DNA of 64,000 nt, taken from positions 1 through 64,000 of the forward strand of contig NZ_JAUSSK010000001.1 of the NCBI RefSeq assembly GCF_030812295.1. The letters run 5' to 3'. The position numbers and the translations under genes are program-made. A model generated the notes under the pieces. The model saw only the letters and a program-made list of their open reading frames with translations, did not search any database and was not told the origin of the DNA. The stretch comes from Luteibacter jiangsuensis. GTDB lineage: Bacteria; Pseudomonadota; Gammaproteobacteria; Xanthomonadales; Rhodanobacteraceae. Positions within the stretch are counted from its first letter, which is position 1. Every line of letters begins with the position of its first letter. Positions 1 to 9,361 of the stretch are shown here, piece after piece.

Positions 1-160
1 GGGGGGTTTTTTTGTGGCTCCCCCGCCGTCCCCGCGCCCCCAAAACTCGCGGCCCCCCACACCCCCGCCGCCTCAAACCCCAACCCCGCCCGGGGGGGGC
101 CCCCCGGGGGGGGGGGGGGGGGGGGGCCCCCCGACCCTGTCGGCGATGGGGGGCAAGACG
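1..160. other. Low-complexity, probably unreliable contig-end sequence
   Basis: This stretch is made of long G and C runs broken by short T or A runs, unlike anything else in the window. At 131-150 it contains a recognisable half of the REP element found elsewhere. Normal-looking sequence resumes around 160. I read it as a badly sequenced or collapsed REP at a contig edge. The reading frames that cross it have Pro/Gly/Arg-only composition and I do not call them. Confidence 0.7.
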
Positions 161-218
161 ACCCAACAGGATGAGGTGGCCCTCAGGACCGCCTCACTGC
201 CTTCTCATCCCACCTTCC

Positions 219-2591
219 TCAACCGGCCTTTTTCTTGGCCAACCGCAGCCAGGTGTCGACCACGGTGTCCGGATTGAGCGACATCGATTCGATGCCCTGT
301 TCCATCAGCCACTCCGCCAGGTCCGGATGATCGGACGGGCCCTGGCCGCAGATGCCCACGTACTTGCCCTTGTCGCGTGCCGTCTTGATCGCCATGGCGA
401 GCAGCTTCTTCACCGCCGGGTCGCGCTCGTCGAACAGGTGGGCCACGATGCTCGAATCGCGATCCAGGCCCAGGGTGAGCTGTGTGAGATCGTTTGAACC
501 GATGGAGAAGCCGTCGAAGATGTCGAGGAATTCGTCCGCGAGCAGGGCATTGGACGGCACCTCGCACATCATGATCACCTTCAGGTCGTGCTCGCCCTGG
601 ACCAGACCGTTCTGGCGGAGTACCTCGATCACCTTGCGGCCTTCGTCGAGCGTACGCACGAAGGGAATCATCACCCATACGTTGGTGAGGCCCATGGTCT
701 CGCGCACGTACTTGGTCGCCTTGCACTCGAGCGCGAACGACTCGGCGAAGCCCGGATCGACATAACGGCTGGCGCCGCGGTAGCCGATCATCGGGTTCTC
801 CTCGTGCGGCTCGTAGCGCGAGCCGCCGATCAGGCCGGCGTATTCGTTCGACTTGAAGTCGGACAGGCGCACGATCACCGGCTTCGGATAGACCGATGCG
901 GCGATGGTCGCGATGCCTTCGGCGAGACGGTCGACGTAGAAGGAGACCGGATCCTTGTAACCCTGGATGCGTGCATCGATGCGCGCCTTGGTTTCCGCGT
1001 CCTGCTTGCCGTATTCCAACAGCGCCTTCGGGTGCACGCCGATGTGGCTGGCGATGATCATTTCCAGGCGCGCCAGGCCGATACCGGCATTGGGCAACAT
1101 GCCGAAGTCGAAGGCACGCTCGGGATTGGCCACGTTCATCATGATCTTCAGCGGCGCTTCCGGCATCGCGCCCAGGTCGGCGGTGATGCGGTCGAACTTC
1201 AACGTGCCTTCATAGATCGTGCCGGTGTCGCCTTCGGCGCAGGAGACGGTGACTTCCGCGCCGTCGGGAATCGCCTCCAGCGCGTTGCCGCAGCCGACCA
1301 CGGCGGGCACGCCCAGCTCGCGGGCGATGATCGCCGCGTGGCAGGTACGGCCACCGCGATTGGTCACGATCGCCGCGGCACGCTTCATCACCGGCTCCCA
1401 GTCGGGATCGGTCATGTCGGCCACGAGCACGTCGCCGGGCTGGACCTTGTTCATGTCGGCGAGCGACCGGATCACCCGGGCCTTGCCGGCACCGATCTTC
1501 TGGCCGATGGCGCGGCCTTCGGTGAGCACCTTGCCCTTTTCGTTGAGCTGGAAGCGCTCCAGCGTGGTCGCGTGGTCGCGCGATTTCACCGTCTCCGGGC
1601 GCGCCTGGACGATGTAGAGCTTGCCGGTGTGGCCGTCTTTCGCCCATTCGATGTCCATCGGGCGGCCGTAGTGCTTCTCGATGACGAGCGCCTGGCGCGA
1701 GAGCTCTTCCACGTCGGCGTCCGCGATGCAGAAACGATGGCGATCCTCGACCGGGGTCTCCTCGATGCGCACGCGCTCGCCCGGCTGGTCGGAATAGACC
1801 ATGCGCTGCTGCTTCGCGCCGAGGCTGCGGCGGAGCACGGCCGGCTTGCCTTCGCGCAGCGTGGGCTTGAAGACGTAGAACTCATCCGGATTGACGGCGC
1901 CCTGGACGACCATCTCGCCCAACCCGTACGAGCCGGTGACGAAGACCACGTCGCGGAAGCCGGATTCGGTATCCAGGGTGAACAGCACGCCGGATGCGCC
2001 GATGTCGGAACGGACCATCAGCTGCACGCCGGCGGACAGGAACACGTCCTCGTGCTTGAAGCCCTGGTGCACACGATAAGCGATGGCCCGGTCGTTGTAG
2101 AGCGAGGCGAAGACCTCCTTCACCTTGCGCAGGATATCGTCGATGCCGACGACGTTGAGGAAGGTTTCCTGCTGGCCCGCGAACGAGGCATCGGGAAGAT
2201 CCTCGGCCGTGGCGGAGGAACGCACGGCCACCGCGATATCGGTGGCGCCGGCGTCCTTGCACAGCTTGATGTAGGCATCGCGGATGGCCTGCTCGAGGTC
2301 GGCGGGCAGGGCGGTATCGATGATCCAGCCACGGATCTCCTTGCCGCCCCGGGTCAGCTCGTCCACATCGTCCACGTCCAGCGTGGCCAGGCGCTCCTGG
2401 ATACGCTTCGCGAGGCCGCTCTTCTCGAGGTAGGTCTGGAAGGCGTCGGCCGTGGTGGCGAAGCCGCCAGGCACGGAGACACCCAATTTCGCCAGGTTGC
2501 CGATCATCTCGCCAAGGGAGGCGTTCTTGCCGCCCACCTTGCCCAGGTCGGTCATGCGTAGCGCGTCGAGCCAAAGTACCAGGTCGCTCAA
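219..2591 (-). CDS. ppsA: Phosphoenolpyruvate synthase
   Basis: PpsA makes PEP from pyruvate and ATP (giving AMP and phosphate) in the cytoplasm, for gluconeogenesis. The protein of about 790 residues has the N-terminal pyruvate/ATP-binding domain ([11 protein letters not shown] near the start), the swivelling phosphohistidine domain with [15 protein letters not shown] (catalytic His near residue 418) and the C-terminal PEP-utilising barrel. E. coli PpsA is 792 residues. The frame stays open upstream, but the added residues do not look like PpsA. I start at the TTG at 2589-2591, preceded by GAGGA, which gives [13 protein letters not shown] and matches the family start. The regulator ppsR is divergent, 203 bases away. 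Confidence 0.95.
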   Translation of the reverse strand: MSDLVLWLDALRMTDLGKVGGKNASLGEMIGNLAKLGVSVPGGFATTADAFQTYLEKSGLAKRIQERLATLDVDDVDELTRGGKEIRGWIIDTALPADLEQAIRDAYIKLCKDAGATDIAVAVRSSATAEDLPDASFAGQQETFLNVVGIDDILRKVKEVFASLYNDRAIAYRVHQGFKHEDVFLSAGVQLMVRSDIGASGVLFTLDTESGFRDVVFVTGSYGLGEMVVQGAVNPDEFYVFKPTLREGKPAVLRRSLGAKQQRMVYSDQPGERVRIEETPVEDRHRFCIADADVEELSRQALVIEKHYGRPMDIEWAKDGHTGKLYIVQARPETVKSRDHATTLERFQLNEKGKVLTEGRAIGQKIGAGKARVIRSLADMNKVQPGDVLVADMTDPDWEPVMKRAAAIVTNRGGRTCHAAIIARELGVPAVVGCGNALEAIPDGAEVTVSCAEGDTGTIYEGTLKFDRITADLGAMPEAPLKIMMNVANPERAFDFGMLPNAGIGLARLEMIIASHIGVHPKALLEYGKQDAETKARIDARIQGYKDPVSFYVDRLAEGIATIAASVYPKPVIVRLSDFKSNEYAGLIGGSRYEPHEENPMIGYRGASRYVDPGFAESFALECKATKYVRETMGLTNVWVMIPFVRTLDEGRKVIEVLRQNGLVQGEHDLKVIMMCEVPSNALLADEFLDIFDGFSIGSNDLTQLTLGLDRDSSIVAHLFDERDPAVKKLLAMAIKTARDKGKYVGICGQGPSDHPDLAEWLMEQGIESMSLNPDTVVDTWLRLAKKKAG

Positions 2592-2794
2592 GGGAAGGTC
2601 CTCACAATCGGTTCGTCGGTATCGGTTCGTCGGTTTTGCGGCGGGCCGCGCTAGAAAATCCATATATTGTCGGGGGGCGGTCGGCGCCGAAACAAGGCGC
2701 GATGCACAAACGTTCAGCGATGATGCGGGGTGGATTGTTATCGCGGCGTCTTGAGCTAAGGTGGATCCATGGACCACCGCAGGGAAAATGACCG

Positions 2795-3610
2795 ATGCGT
2801 CGCACCGTGTTCTTCATCTCCGACTCCACCGGCATCACGGCCGAGACCATCGGCAACAGCATGCTGGCCCAGTTCGAGGGGGTGCAGTTCGATACCCACC
2901 GGCTGCCCTTCATCGACAATCCGGCCAAGGCCGAGGCAGCCAGCCTGCGGATCAAGACCAAGTACGCCCAGGACGGCCAGCGTCCCATCGTGGTCAATAC
3001 GATGACCTCGCGGACGTTATGCGACATCGTGGCCGGCAGCGGGGCGCTGATGCTCGACGTCTTCGCCCCTTTCATCGAGCCGCTGGAGGCGGAACTGGGC
3101 GCGAAACAGTCCGGCGCCGTCAACCGCTCCCACGGCCTGGTCGATTTCGAGCGCTACGAGGCCCGTATCGAGGCCACCAACTACGCCCTGGCCCACGACG
3201 ACGGGCTGGACGTGGACTACAACCAGGCGGACGTGGTGCTGGTGGGGGTCTCCCGCTCGGGCAAGACACCCACCTGCCTGTACATGGCCTTGCATTACGG
3301 TGTCTGCGCCGCCAACTATCCGCTCACGGACGACGACCTCGACAAGCTGGAGCTGCCGACGCGTCTACGCCCTTATCGCAGCCGGTTGTTCGGTCTCACC
3401 ATCGACCCGATCCGCCTGGCGCAGATTCGCGAGCAGCGCCGTCCCGGCAGCCGCTACGCCACGCTGAAGCAGTGCCGCTGGGAACTCGAACAGGCCGACA
3501 GGCTGATGCGGCGGGAGAACATTCCGGTCCTCAACACGACGCACACCTCGATCGAGGAGATTTCGAGCAAGATCTTCGAGTACCTCGGTATCGAACGCCA
3601 TATGTATTAG
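2795..3610 (+). CDS. ppsR: PEP synthase regulatory protein (kinase/pyrophosphorylase)
   Basis: A DUF299 (PSRP) enzyme that, by family knowledge, inactivates PEP synthase by ADP-dependent phosphorylation of an active-site threonine and reactivates it by phosphate-dependent pyrophosphorolysis. The 271-residue protein starts with the family signature [12 protein letters not shown] and has a P-loop GVSRSGKT at about residues 151-158. Length matches the family (about 270-280). It is divergent from ppsA, the classic arrangement for the enzyme and its modifier. The start is the ATG behind GGGAAAATGACCG. Confidence 0.95.
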   Translation: MRRTVFFISDSTGITAETIGNSMLAQFEGVQFDTHRLPFIDNPAKAEAASLRIKTKYAQDGQRPIVVNTMTSRTLCDIVAGSGALMLDVFAPFIEPLEAELGAKQSGAVNRSHGLVDFERYEARIEATNYALAHDDGLDVDYNQADVVLVGVSRSGKTPTCLYMALHYGVCAANYPLTDDDLDKLELPTRLRPYRSRLFGLTIDPIRLAQIREQRRPGSRYATLKQCRWELEQADRLMRRENIPVLNTTHTSIEEISSKIFEYLGIERHMY

Positions 3611-3642
3611 ACGAGAACGTTTCACGGAGTACCGCGACCCCC

Positions 3643-4119
3643 ATGACCGCCGTCATCGAACGCCCCATCGCCCTTATCCCGGGACGCTTCGAGTTCCTGA
3701 TGGGACTCTATGCGGAGAACTACCACCGGCTGGCACGGCTGTTCGCACCGCAGCGGCTGGCGCCGGGCCGGTACATTTCGGACGTGGACGATGGACTGAA
3801 GGTGCGCCTGGACGTGCAGGAGAAACATCCGTATACGCTCGAGCTGGAACTCACCTACGACTTCGTCGACGAGGCGACCGGACAGCCTTCACCTTCGGCG
3901 CAGCTGCGCATGTACACCGATGCGCACGTGGCCGAGGCCATGCATTGCCATCCGGGCCGCAAGCTGTGGCAGGTGCTGGGGCCGTTTCCGCCCGCCCGCA
4001 CGGTATTGCAACACCGGCTGCGCATGAACGGCTTCCTCAGCCGCTGGCTGGAATACCTGGCGGAGCAGGGCCATTCGATCGGCACCCTGGAGCGCGTGGG
4101 CGACGTCCCGGCCGAGTGA
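3643..4119 (+). CDS. DUF1249 domain-containing protein (YqiB-like)
   Basis: A 158-residue soluble protein of the DUF1249/YqiB family, whose biochemical role I do not know. The middle part (about YTLELELTYDF to GHSIGTLERVG) carries the conserved acidic and aromatic residues of the family, including MYTDAHVAEAMHC. The frame is open far upstream, but there it only shadows ppsR, so I use the ATG at 3643, 32 bases after the ppsR stop. It probably shares the ppsR transcript. Confidence 0.8.
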   Translation: MTAVIERPIALIPGRFEFLMGLYAENYHRLARLFAPQRLAPGRYISDVDDGLKVRLDVQEKHPYTLELELTYDFVDEATGQPSPSAQLRMYTDAHVAEAMHCHPGRKLWQVLGPFPPARTVLQHRLRMNGFLSRWLEYLAEQGHSIGTLERVGDVPAE

Positions 4120-4147
4120 GCTGACTAGCGAGTGAGCTGACCAGATG

Positions 4148-4246
4148 GTGGGAGCCGCCTGAGGTGGGAGCCGACCCTGTCGGCGATGGGTGCTTGCCGT
4201 AACGTGGCCCGCTGCCGCGGGATCGCCGACAAGGTCGGCTCCCACC
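4148..4246. repeat. REP-like palindromic doublet
   Basis: Two copies of GTGGGAGCC (4149 and 4164) are followed by an inverted pair: the left arm GTGGGAGCCGACCCTGTCGG and the right arm ending GGTCGGCTCCCAC enclose about 35 bases. Each arm contains its own small palindrome, GCCGAC-CCT-GTCGGC. The layout matches REP doublets (BIME-like) of Pseudomonas and relatives. Related copies occur at 7622, 10041 and 32202, all between genes. Confidence 0.85.
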
Positions 4247-4272
4247 AATCCATCGGGCCTTGAATTCAGGGC

Positions 4273-4297
4273 AAAAAAAACCCGCCGGATGGCGGGA
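4273..4297 (-). terminator. Intrinsic terminator of the tRNA operon
   Basis: On the minus strand CCCGCC-ATCC-GGCGGG is followed by eight T, starting about 15 bases after the 3' end of tRNA-Asp. This is a textbook Rho-independent terminator for the Ala-Glu-Asp tRNA transcript. Confidence 0.85.
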
Positions 4298-4312
4298 TTC
4301 TTTTGGAGGTAA

Positions 4313-4389
4313 TGGCGGAGCGGACGGGACTCGAACCCGCGACCTCCGGCGTGACAGGCCAGCATTCTAACCGACTGAACTACCGCTCC
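4313..4389 (-). tRNA. tRNA-Asp (GTC)
   Basis: The 77-base gene has an encoded 3' CCA (TGG at 4313-4315 on the plus strand), acceptor GGAGCGG paired with CCGCTCC, the anticodon loop CCTGTCACG with anticodon GTC, and the T loop GGTTCGAGTCC. It is the last of three tRNAs transcribed from the promoter at 4637-4665. Confidence 0.97.
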
Positions 4390-4457
4390 ACACTACGTTC
4401 CACTTCCAACAACGACCAACTTCCTTCGTCCTTTACACTCTCCGGCGAACCGAAAAG

Positions 4458-4533
4458 TGGCGTCCCCACGGGGATTCGAACCCCGGTCGCCACCGTGAAA
4501 GGGTGATGTCCTAGGCCTCTAGACGATGGGGAC
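4458..4533 (-). tRNA. tRNA-Glu (TTC)
   Basis: The 76-base gene begins GTCCCCATCGTCTAGAGG, carries anticodon TTC in CCCTTTCACGG, has the T loop GGTTCGAATCC and an encoded CCA end. It is the middle gene of the Ala-Glu-Asp operon. Confidence 0.97.
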
Positions 4534-4544
4534 GTACTAGAAGT

Positions 4545-4620
4545 TGGTGGAGCCAGCCGGGATCGAACCGGCGACCTCCTGCATGCCATGCAGGCGCTCT
4601 CCCAGCTGAGCTATGGCCCC
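4545..4620 (-). tRNA. tRNA-Ala (GGC)
   Basis: The 76-base gene begins GGGGCCATAGCTCAGCTGGG, has anticodon GGC inside GCATGGCATGC, the T loop GGTTCGATCC and an encoded CCA. It is the first gene of the operon, 16 bases downstream of the -10 box. Confidence 0.97.
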
Positions 4621-4636
4621 CTGCTGGAAGCCGCAA

Positions 4637-4665
4637 AGATTACGTCCGACCCGTGACTTCGTCAA
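4637..4665 (-). promoter_or_regulatory. Sigma-70 promoter of the tRNA operon
   Basis: On the minus strand TTGACG (4660-4665) and TAATCT (4637-4642) are separated by exactly 17 bases, a near-consensus housekeeping promoter placed just upstream of tRNA-Ala. Confidence 0.8.
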
Positions 4666-4825
4666 GCATTCGTTACATTTTTTTTGAATTTATTTTCGAC
4701 GAAAGGGGGAATGCCGAGACCTGGCACGTACTTGCGGTGAAGTGCGTTCCACCGCTTTCTTCACCTCGTGTGCTTCGGCGGCGGCACACCGGTTAACCTG
4801 TCCTTCCATACCTACAGGGACAGGC

Positions 4826-6586
4826 ATGCACGGCATCGTTTTCATCCAGGACCTGGCCACGGTGATGCTCGTCGCCGGACTCACGACGGTGCTTTTCCAG
4901 CGTCTGAGGCAGCCCGTGGTGCTCGGCTACATCATCGCCGGCGTGCTCATCGGTCCGCATACGCTGCCGGTGATCTTCATCCACGACGAGGAAACGATCC
5001 GTACCTTGTCCGAACTGGGCATGATCCTCCTGCTGTTCGCGTTGGGCCTGGAATTCAGCTTGAAGAAGCTGCGGGCGGTGGGTGGCGCCGCCCTGGTCGC
5101 CGCCTTCGCCGAAATCGTGTTGATGGTCTGGATCGGGTACGAGATCGGCCGCTTCTTCGGCTGGTCGGCCATGGATTCGTTGTTCCTCGGCGCCATGCTT
5201 TCGATTTCCTCCACCACCATCATCATGAAGGCGCTCGAGGACCTGGGCCTGAAGCGCGAGCGCTTCGCCCAGCTGATGTTCGGCATCCTCATCGTCGAGG
5301 ACCTGCTGGCGATCGTGCTGATGGCCCTGTTGACCGGTATCGCCGGTACCGGCGGTGTCGAGGCGGGGCAAGCGCTGGCGGCGGTCGGCCGGCTCGGCCT
5401 GTTCATGGCGGTGTCGCTGGTGGTGGGGCTGCTGCTCGTGCCGCGCGTCGTCGACTACATCGCGCGGGTAAGCCGCAACGACGTGCTGCTGGTGGCGGTG
5501 CTCGGCATCTGCTTCGGCTTCTGCCTGCTGGTGACGGAAATGGGCTACAGCGTCGCGCTGGGGGCTTTCATGATCGGCGCGATCGTCGCGGAATCGGAAA
5601 GCGTGATGCGGATCGAACGCATCGTGATGCCGGTGCGCGACATGTTCAGTGCGATCTTCTTCGTCGCCATCGGCATGCTGATCGACCCCGACCTCCTGCT
5701 GCAATACGCCTGGCCGATCACCGTGGTCACGATCGCGGTGGTCCTGGGCAAGGTCATCACCTGCAGTTTCGGCAGCTTCGTGGCGGGCAACGACGGGCGC
5801 ACCTCGCTTCGCGTGGGCATGGGCCTGGCGCAGATCGGCGAGTTCTCGTTCGTCATCGCCTCGCTCGGCCTGACGCTCAAGGTGACCAGCGATTTCCTCT
5901 ATCCCGTGGCCGTGGCCGTGTCGGCCATCACCACCTTCCTCACGCCTTACCTCATCCGTTCGTCGGACCCGTTGGCACGCTTCATGGGCCGGATATTGCC
6001 CTCGCGCTTCACGGGCGTGTTCGCCGCCTATACGGAATGGATGGGCAACCTCGGCCTGCAGGGGCAGGGCGCCATCGTGATGAAGATGATCCGCCGGCTC
6101 GTCTGGCACGTGATCATCAACACGGCGCTGGTGGTCGCCGTGTTCATCATCGTGGCCTTCGCCTATCGCCGGGGTTTCCTGCACCTGGACATGTTCAGCG
6201 ACCGGCCGACGGTGCAGCGCAGCCTGGCCTGGTCCATCGCGGCGCTGCTCTCCCTGCCGATGGTCGTGGCCACCTACCGCAAGGCGGGGGCCCTGGGCAT
6301 GCTGCTGGCGGAGCTATCCATTCCCGACCGGTTCGGCGCGCGCACCTACAAGATCCGCTCGGTGCTGGGCCGGATCATCCCCCTGATGGCCATGCTGGTG
6401 CTGGGCCTGCTGGTGGCGGCGCTGGCCTCGACCATCCTCCCGCCCCGGGAGGTCGCCCTGGTCCTGGTCCTGATCGGCATCGGCCTGACCTGGCTGCTCT
6501 GGCGGGCGCTGGTCCAGGTCCATGCCCGGCTCCAGGCCGCGATCCGGGATACCCTGGAAAAACCGGGCCAGGATCGCCACGAGTGA
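4826..6586 (+). CDS. CPA2-family monovalent cation:proton antiporter (KefB/KefC-like)
   Basis: An inner-membrane Na+/K+:H+ antiporter-type protein of 586 residues. The N-terminal ~390 residues form the Na_H_Exchanger domain, with QPVVLGYIIAGVLIGP near the start and the LLLFALGLEFSLKKL segment typical of CPA2 members. Family KefB/KefC proteins carry a C-terminal TrkA-N domain. Here the C terminus is instead three or four more hydrophobic segments, so nucleotide gating is unlikely. I use the ATG at 4826, which directly precedes a hydrophobic helix. Substrate is unknown. Confidence 0.85.
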   Translation: MHGIVFIQDLATVMLVAGLTTVLFQRLRQPVVLGYIIAGVLIGPHTLPVIFIHDEETIRTLSELGMILLLFALGLEFSLKKLRAVGGAALVAAFAEIVLMVWIGYEIGRFFGWSAMDSLFLGAMLSISSTTIIMKALEDLGLKRERFAQLMFGILIVEDLLAIVLMALLTGIAGTGGVEAGQALAAVGRLGLFMAVSLVVGLLLVPRVVDYIARVSRNDVLLVAVLGICFGFCLLVTEMGYSVALGAFMIGAIVAESESVMRIERIVMPVRDMFSAIFFVAIGMLIDPDLLLQYAWPITVVTIAVVLGKVITCSFGSFVAGNDGRTSLRVGMGLAQIGEFSFVIASLGLTLKVTSDFLYPVAVAVSAITTFLTPYLIRSSDPLARFMGRILPSRFTGVFAAYTEWMGNLGLQGQGAIVMKMIRRLVWHVIINTALVVAVFIIVAFAYRRGFLHLDMFSDRPTVQRSLAWSIAALLSLPMVVATYRKAGALGMLLAELSIPDRFGARTYKIRSVLGRIIPLMAMLVLGLLVAALASTILPPREVALVLVLIGIGLTWLLWRALVQVHARLQAAIRDTLEKPGQDRHE

Positions 6587-6615
6587 CCCAGTCCTCATTT
6601 CGATGAAAGGTTCCT

Positions 6616-6642
6616 GAACTTTTCATGTGAAACCTTGTCTCT
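6616..6642 (+). promoter_or_regulatory. Sigma-E-type promoter upstream of the FKBP isomerase
   Basis: GAACTT (6616-6621), a 15-base spacer, then GTCTCT (6637-6642) fits the RpoE consensus GGAACTT-N15-GTCTAA known from E. coli. The same GAACTT-N15-GTCTC pattern lies upstream of rpoE at 15518. The expected transcript start is about 100 bases before the gene. Confidence 0.7.
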
Positions 6643-6749
6643 CGCCCCGTCATTGCAAGCAGGGCGCGAACCACCGCACAATGGCGTTTCCGCCTCCACA
6701 AGGAGGTGTACCGGCGGCGTCGCCGATCTTTCTAGAGAGGGAGTACCGA

Positions 6750-7532
6750 ATGAAGCACTTTTTGCGTCCCACGATGACGGCCGTCGCCCTGGCGGTTGCG
6801 CTGGGTACGGCCGCGGGCGCATCCGCCCAGGCCGCCAAGCCGGCTGCCTCCGCGGCACCGGTCGATAAACAGAAGGCCAGCTATGTCGTGGGTTGGGACC
6901 TCGCCAGCTCGCTTCCGCCGCTCGTCGCGAAGGAAGTCGATGCCGCCACGGTCGCCAAGGCACTGCAGGCTGCGCTGTCGGGCCAGAAGCCGACCATGTC
7001 GGAAGCCGAGGCCAAGTCGGTTCGCGAAGCGTTCGTCGCCCAGCTGAAGGTCAAGGCCGAGGCGGAGTACAACAAGGTCGCCGCCCAGAACAAGCAGGAA
7101 GGCGATGCGTTCCTGGCCAAGAACAAGTCGGCTGCGGGCGTGAAGGTCACTTCCTCCGGCCTGCAGTACCAGGTCGTCCAGGCCGGTACCGGCCAGCGTC
7201 CGGGTCCGAACGACACCGTGACCATCAACTACACCGGCACCTTCGTGAACGGCGAGAAGTTCGACTCCTCGGCCGACCACCAGCCGGCTGGTCCGGCCCA
7301 GATCCCGCTCGCCGCGGTGATCCCGGGCTTCCGCGAGGGCCTGCAGCTGATGCAGACCGGCGGCAAGTACAAGCTGTTCATTCCTTCGAACATCGCTTAC
7401 GGCGCCAAGCCGGAAAATGGCTTCCCGCCGAACGCGACGATCATCTTCGACGTCGAACTGCTCAAGACCGGCCCGACCCCGGCCGGCCAGGGCCCGGGTG
7501 CTCCGGGTGCCGCGCCGCAGGGTGGCAAGTAA
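6750..7532 (+). CDS. fkpA: FKBP-type peptidyl-prolyl isomerase, FkpA/Mip-like, periplasmic
   Basis: A secreted prolyl isomerase and chaperone of 260 residues. It has a signal peptide (MKHFLRPTMTAVALAVALGT, cleavage near ASAQ-AA), a helical N-terminal dimerisation domain (about residues 35-125) and a C-terminal FKBP domain (about 130-245, with VTINYTGTFVNGEKFDSS and VIPGFREGLQLM). The tail is Pro/Gly rich. I start at ATG 6750, preceded by AGAGAGGGAG. It is monocistronic: a sigma-E-type promoter lies upstream and a terminator directly follows. FkpA belongs to the sigma-E regulon in E. coli, which agrees. Confidence 0.9.
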   Translation: MKHFLRPTMTAVALAVALGTAAGASAQAAKPAASAAPVDKQKASYVVGWDLASSLPPLVAKEVDAATVAKALQAALSGQKPTMSEAEAKSVREAFVAQLKVKAEAEYNKVAAQNKQEGDAFLAKNKSAAGVKVTSSGLQYQVVQAGTGQRPGPNDTVTINYTGTFVNGEKFDSSADHQPAGPAQIPLAAVIPGFREGLQLMQTGGKYKLFIPSNIAYGAKPENGFPPNATIIFDVELLKTGPTPAGQGPGAPGAAPQGGK

Positions 7533-7559
7533 GCCCTAAAGGCTTACTGGCGATATCGA

Positions 7560-7591
7560 AAGGGCGCGGAGCGATCCGCGCCCTTTTTCTT
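7560..7591 (+). terminator. Intrinsic terminator after fkpA
   Basis: The hairpin GGGCGCGGA-GCGA-TCCGCGCCC is followed by TTTTTCTTT, about 28 bases after the stop codon. Confidence 0.9.
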
Positions 7592-7621
7592 TGGTGGGAG
7601 TCTGGGGTCTTGCCACACCCT

Positions 7622-7705
7622 GGTGGGAGCCGGCCTTGTCGGCGATCCCGCGGCAGCGGGCCAGGTTGCGGCAAGCACCCATCGCCGACAGGGTCGGCTC
7701 CCACC
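7622..7705. repeat. REP-like palindromic doublet
   Basis: GTGGGAGCCGGCCTTGTCGG at the left and GGGTCGGCTCCCACC at the right form the same inverted pair as at 4148. The internal spacer, with the CCCGCGGCAGCGGG motif, is inverted relative to that copy. The left arm carries GGCCTT instead of GACCCT. Confidence 0.85.
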
Positions 7706-7713
7706 GGCTTGGT

Positions 7714-7741
7714 TTGTTTGCCGCGCGTGCCGGACTACAAT
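7714..7741 (+). promoter_or_regulatory. Probable sigma-70 promoter of ugd
   Basis: TTGTTT (7714-7719), a 16-base spacer and TACAAT (7736-7741) lie about 40 bases before the ugd start, just after the REP element. Confidence 0.5.
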
Positions 7742-7781
7742 TGCCCGTTACGACGAGCCTGTCGAAAGCTCCGGGAGCTTC

Positions 7782-9131
7782 ATGAAAGTCACGATCTTTG
7801 GAACCGGCTATGTGGGTCTCGTCACCGGGGCTTGCCTGGCCGAGATGGGCAACCATGTCGTCTGCGTGGATGTCGACGCCGGCAAGGTCGAGCGGCTGAA
7901 GCATGGTGACGTTCCGATCTACGAGCCGGGCCTGGAGCCCATGGTCATCCGCAACCATGCGGACGGGCGCCTCGATTTCACGACGGATGCCGCACCCGCC
8001 ATCGCCCATGCCGACATCGTGTTCATCGCGGTCGGTACGCCACCCGACGAGGATGGCAGCGCCGACCTGCAGTACGTGCTGGCCGTGGCCAAGACCATTG
8101 GCGACCACATCGACCGCTATACCGTGGTGGCGAACAAGTCGACCGTGCCCGTGGGCACCGCCGATCGCGTGCGCGCCGCGGTGGCCGCGCGACTGGAAGA
8201 GCGCGGTGTCGACGTGCCGTTCGATGTCGTTTCCAACCCTGAATTCCTCAAGGAAGGCGACGCCGTCGAGGATTGCCTGCGCCCGGATCGCATCATCGTC
8301 GGTGCGTCGAGCCAGAAGGCCATCCGCGTGCTGCGGAAATTGTACGCCGCGTTCAATCGCAACCACGATCGCATGGTGGTGATGGATGAGCGTTCGGCCG
8401 AACTGACCAAGTACGCCGCGAACGCGATGCTGGCGACCAAGATCAGCTTCATGAACGAGATCGCGAACATCGCCGAGCACGTCGGTGCCGACGTGGAACT
8501 GGTGCGCCAGGGTATCGGTGCCGATCCGCGCATCGGTTACCACTTCATCTATCCCGGCGCCGGCTACGGGGGCTCCTGCTTCCCGAAGGATGTGCAGGCG
8601 CTGGCGCGCACCGCGCATTCGGTGGGCTACCAAGCGCGCCTGCTCGACGCGGTGGAAGCGGTGAACGATGCGCAGAAGTCGCGGCTGTTCACCCTTCTCT
8701 CGAAGCATTTCGATGGCAAGCTGAAAGACCGCACCATCGCCGTGTGGGGCCTGGCCTTCAAGCCCAATACCGACGACATGCGCGAAGCCTCCAGCCGTCG
8801 TCTCATGGAACAGTTGTGGGAGGCTGGCGCCCGCGTTCGCGCATTCGACCCGGAAGCCGCGGAAGAAACCCGCCGCATCTACGGCGATCGTGACGACCTC
8901 ACGCTGGTCGAGCGTCCCTACGCCGCGCTCGAAGGTGCCGATGCGCTGGTCATCGTCACCGAATGGAAGGCTTTCCGCAGCCCTGACTTCGGGCGTGTGA
9001 AATCGCTGCTCGTATCGCCGGTGATTTTCGACGGCCGCAATCTTTACGATCCGGTCGTGGTCGAGGAAGCCGGCATCGCGTACTACGGCATCGGTCGTGG
9101 GCGTAGCCTCGCGGGGCACGATCGTGGCTGA
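7782..9131 (+). CDS. ugd: UDP-glucose 6-dehydrogenase
   Basis: Oxidises UDP-glucose to UDP-glucuronate with two NAD+, supplying precursor for exopolysaccharide or lipid A modification. The 449-residue protein has the N-terminal Rossmann motif ([11 protein letters not shown]), the catalytic [10 protein letters not shown] with Cys at about residue 266, and the C-terminal UDP-binding domain. Length matches bacterial enzymes (about 440-450). The start ATG at 7782 is preceded by GGGAG. slyX overlaps its 3' end by 8 bases. No polysaccharide cluster is adjacent; the pga genes lie far away in the window. Confidence 0.95.
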   Translation: MKVTIFGTGYVGLVTGACLAEMGNHVVCVDVDAGKVERLKHGDVPIYEPGLEPMVIRNHADGRLDFTTDAAPAIAHADIVFIAVGTPPDEDGSADLQYVLAVAKTIGDHIDRYTVVANKSTVPVGTADRVRAAVAARLEERGVDVPFDVVSNPEFLKEGDAVEDCLRPDRIIVGASSQKAIRVLRKLYAAFNRNHDRMVVMDERSAELTKYAANAMLATKISFMNEIANIAEHVGADVELVRQGIGADPRIGYHFIYPGAGYGGSCFPKDVQALARTAHSVGYQARLLDAVEAVNDAQKSRLFTLLSKHFDGKLKDRTIAVWGLAFKPNTDDMREASSRRLMEQLWEAGARVRAFDPEAAEETRRIYGDRDDLTLVERPYAALEGADALVIVTEWKAFRSPDFGRVKSLLVSPVIFDGRNLYDPVVVEEAGIAYYGIGRGRSLAGHDRG

Positions 9132-9336
9132 TCTGGATGAACGCGTGGTCGAACTAGAGGTGCGTCTCGCCTTCATCGACGACACCGTCAACGCGCTTTC
9201 ATCGGCCGACGCGGAAATCGCCCGCCGGCTCGACCTACTGGAACGAGCCGTGCGCGACCTGCGTTCGGATCTCGTGAACATGCGCGCGGGGCTGGGCAGC
9301 GATGCCGCCAACGAACCTCCGCCGCCGCACTACTGA
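9124..9336 (+). CDS. slyX: SlyX family protein
   Basis: A 70-residue coiled-coil protein ending PPPPHY, the hallmark of SlyX. The role of the family is unresolved; E. coli slyX lies near slyD. The start is a GTG at 9124 inside the end of ugd (8-base overlap), which gives [19 protein letters not shown] with a heptad pattern from the first residue. The overlap suggests translational coupling to ugd. Confidence 0.85.
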   Translation: MADLDERVVELEVRLAFIDDTVNALSSADAEIARRLDLLERAVRDLRSDLVNMRAGLGSDAANEPPPPHY

Positions 9337-9361
9337 AGCATTCGAACGAGCCTTACCGATC

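Noticed and set aside
588-2561. Long plus-strand frame of 657 codons opposite ppsA
   Set aside because: It is antisense to the full-length, motif-complete ppsA and has His/Arg/Gly-rich composition typical of shadow frames in high-GC DNA.
4722-4735. Sigma-54-like TGGCACG...TTGC before the antiporter gene
   Set aside because: GG and GC elements are 9 bases apart instead of the required 10, so an RpoN promoter is unlikely.
7536-9311. 591-codon minus-strand frame opposite ugd
   Set aside because: Antisense shadow that begins and ends in slyX and REP sequence.
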